Positions 63,505-64,000 of a stretch of DNA of 64,000 nt are shown here, piece by piece. Each line of letters begins with the position of its first letter. Position 1 is the first letter of the stretch. The notes below the pieces were generated by a model, which saw nothing but the letters and a program-made list of their open reading frames with translations, ran no database searches and was not told the origin of the DNA. Position numbers and translations under genes: made by a program. The stretch is from Inhella gelatinilytica. GTDB taxonomy: Bacteria; Pseudomonadota; Gammaproteobacteria; Burkholderiales; Burkholderiaceae_C. The stretch is from the NCBI RefSeq assembly GCF_016093295.1, contig NZ_JAEDAL010000001.1, positions 496,001 through 560,000 on the forward strand. Reading direction: 5' to 3'.

Positions 63505-63535
63505 GGCGACGCCGGCCTCATAGGACAATGGGGGC

Positions 63536-64000
63536 ATGAGTACCCCCATCGAGTTCTCGCCGCGCACCATCGAAGCGCGCGCCCACGCCCATTGGTCCGC
63601 CATCGACGCTTACAAGGTCGTCGAGGACGCCAGCAAGCCCAAGTACTACGCCTGCTCCATGCTGCCCTACCCCTCGGGCAAGCTGCACATGGGCCATGTG
63701 CGCAACTACACCATCAACGACATGCTGGCGCGCCAGCTGCGCATGCAGGGCTACAACGTCCTGATGCCCATGGGCTGGGACGCCTTCGGCCTGCCGGCCG
63801 AGAACGCCGCACTCAAGGGCAAGGTGCCGCCCGCGCAGTGGACCTACTCCAACATCGCGGTGATGAAGAGCCAGATGCAGGCCATGGGCCTGGCCATCGA
63901 CTGGAGCCGCGAAGTCGCCACCTGCGACCCCACGTACTACAAGTGGAACCAGTGGCTGTTCCTGAAGATGCTGGAAGCCGGCATTGCCGAGCGTCGCACC
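63536..64000 (+). CDS. leuS: Leucine--tRNA ligase, 5' part only
   Basis: The first 155 codons of leucyl-tRNA synthetase, cut by the right window edge. Class I signature HMGH is seen in [17 protein letters not shown] (about residues 44-60), preceded by [10 protein letters not shown] and followed by [22 protein letters not shown] at 63536, 31 bp after exbD. The order dapB-exbB-exbD-leuS is usual in Burkholderiales. Confidence 0.96.
   Translation, partial: MSTPIEFSPRTIEARAHAHWSAIDAYKVVEDASKPKYYACSMLPYPSGKLHMGHVRNYTINDMLARQLRMQGYNVLMPMGWDAFGLPAENAALKGKVPPAQWTYSNIAVMKSQMQAMGLAIDWSREVATCDPTYYKWNQWLFLKMLEAGIAERRT

Noticed and set aside
1-64000. tRNA or rRNA genes, CRISPR arrays, insertion sequences, prophage genes
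   Set aside because: None was seen on reading through: no regularly spaced repeats, no transposase- or integrase-like proteins, and no gap large or tRNA-like enough to support such a call. A dedicated tRNA scan was not possible.

Overview
The window looks like a chromosomal stretch of a betaproteobacterium of the order Burkholderiales, probably from the Rubrivivax/Roseateles/Inhella-like lineages. This is inferred from the high GC content, the strong GC-ending codon bias, and gene orders typical of that order: priA next to hemE, hpf-ptsN-hprK, and fur divergent from bamE followed by dapB-exbB-exbD-leuS. Genes are packed tightly. Same-strand neighbours very often share GTGA, ATGA or TGATG stop/start overlaps, and I used these to settle many start codons. 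priA (left edge) and leuS (right edge) are cut by the window.

1-14.4 kb holds housekeeping and signalling genes: priA, hemE, an ArsB/NhaD-type ion transporter, folE followed by a BLUF photoreceptor, queC with a LemA-like gene, a DUF4139 protein, recQ, and a large CHASE-PAS hybrid histidine kinase. The priA leader carries a DnaA-box palindrome.

14.4-23.9 kb is the most interesting block. A MerR-family regulator with a B12-binding domain (CarH/LitR-like light sensor; the W-x9-E-H and axial-His motifs are intact) is divergent from a nine-gene, almost fully overlapping operon: FAD oxidoreductase, DUF1365, cyclopropane-fatty-acid-synthase-like methyltransferase, chalcone-isomerase-like protein, GPH-type MFS transporter, DUF3833 lipoprotein, methyl-accepting chemotaxis protein (MCP), SDR and NTF2-like protein. 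Most of these are recurrent partners in light/singlet-oxygen membrane-lipid remodelling clusters. The chemoreceptor inside the operon is unexpected. The 76-bp divergent region has two near-identical operator-like repeats, each running into a start codon.

24-35 kb holds a GntR(YtrA)-ABC exporter operon, creA, and a carbohydrate cluster (AraC, GH13 alpha-glucosidase, phytanoyl-CoA-dioxygenase-family oxygenase, sugar-isomerase-like TIM barrel, esterase, GH92 alpha-mannosidase). A rhombosortase-like rhomboid protease follows. 35-44 kb holds glnE and yhdP with overlapping divergent start codons, a nitrilase-family amidase, a lipoprotein and a class II glutamine amidotransferase.

44-57 kb holds a TonB-dependent receptor facing a minus-strand series (glcB, methyltransferase, S9 peptidase, coiled-coil protein, TPR-Asp/Asn hydroxylase), then a LysR regulator, an EamA transporter, a HAD hydrolase and corA. 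58-64 kb holds hpf, ptsN, hprK, fur, bamE, dapB, exbB, exbD and the start of leuS. I saw no tRNA, rRNA, CRISPR array, insertion sequence or prophage.
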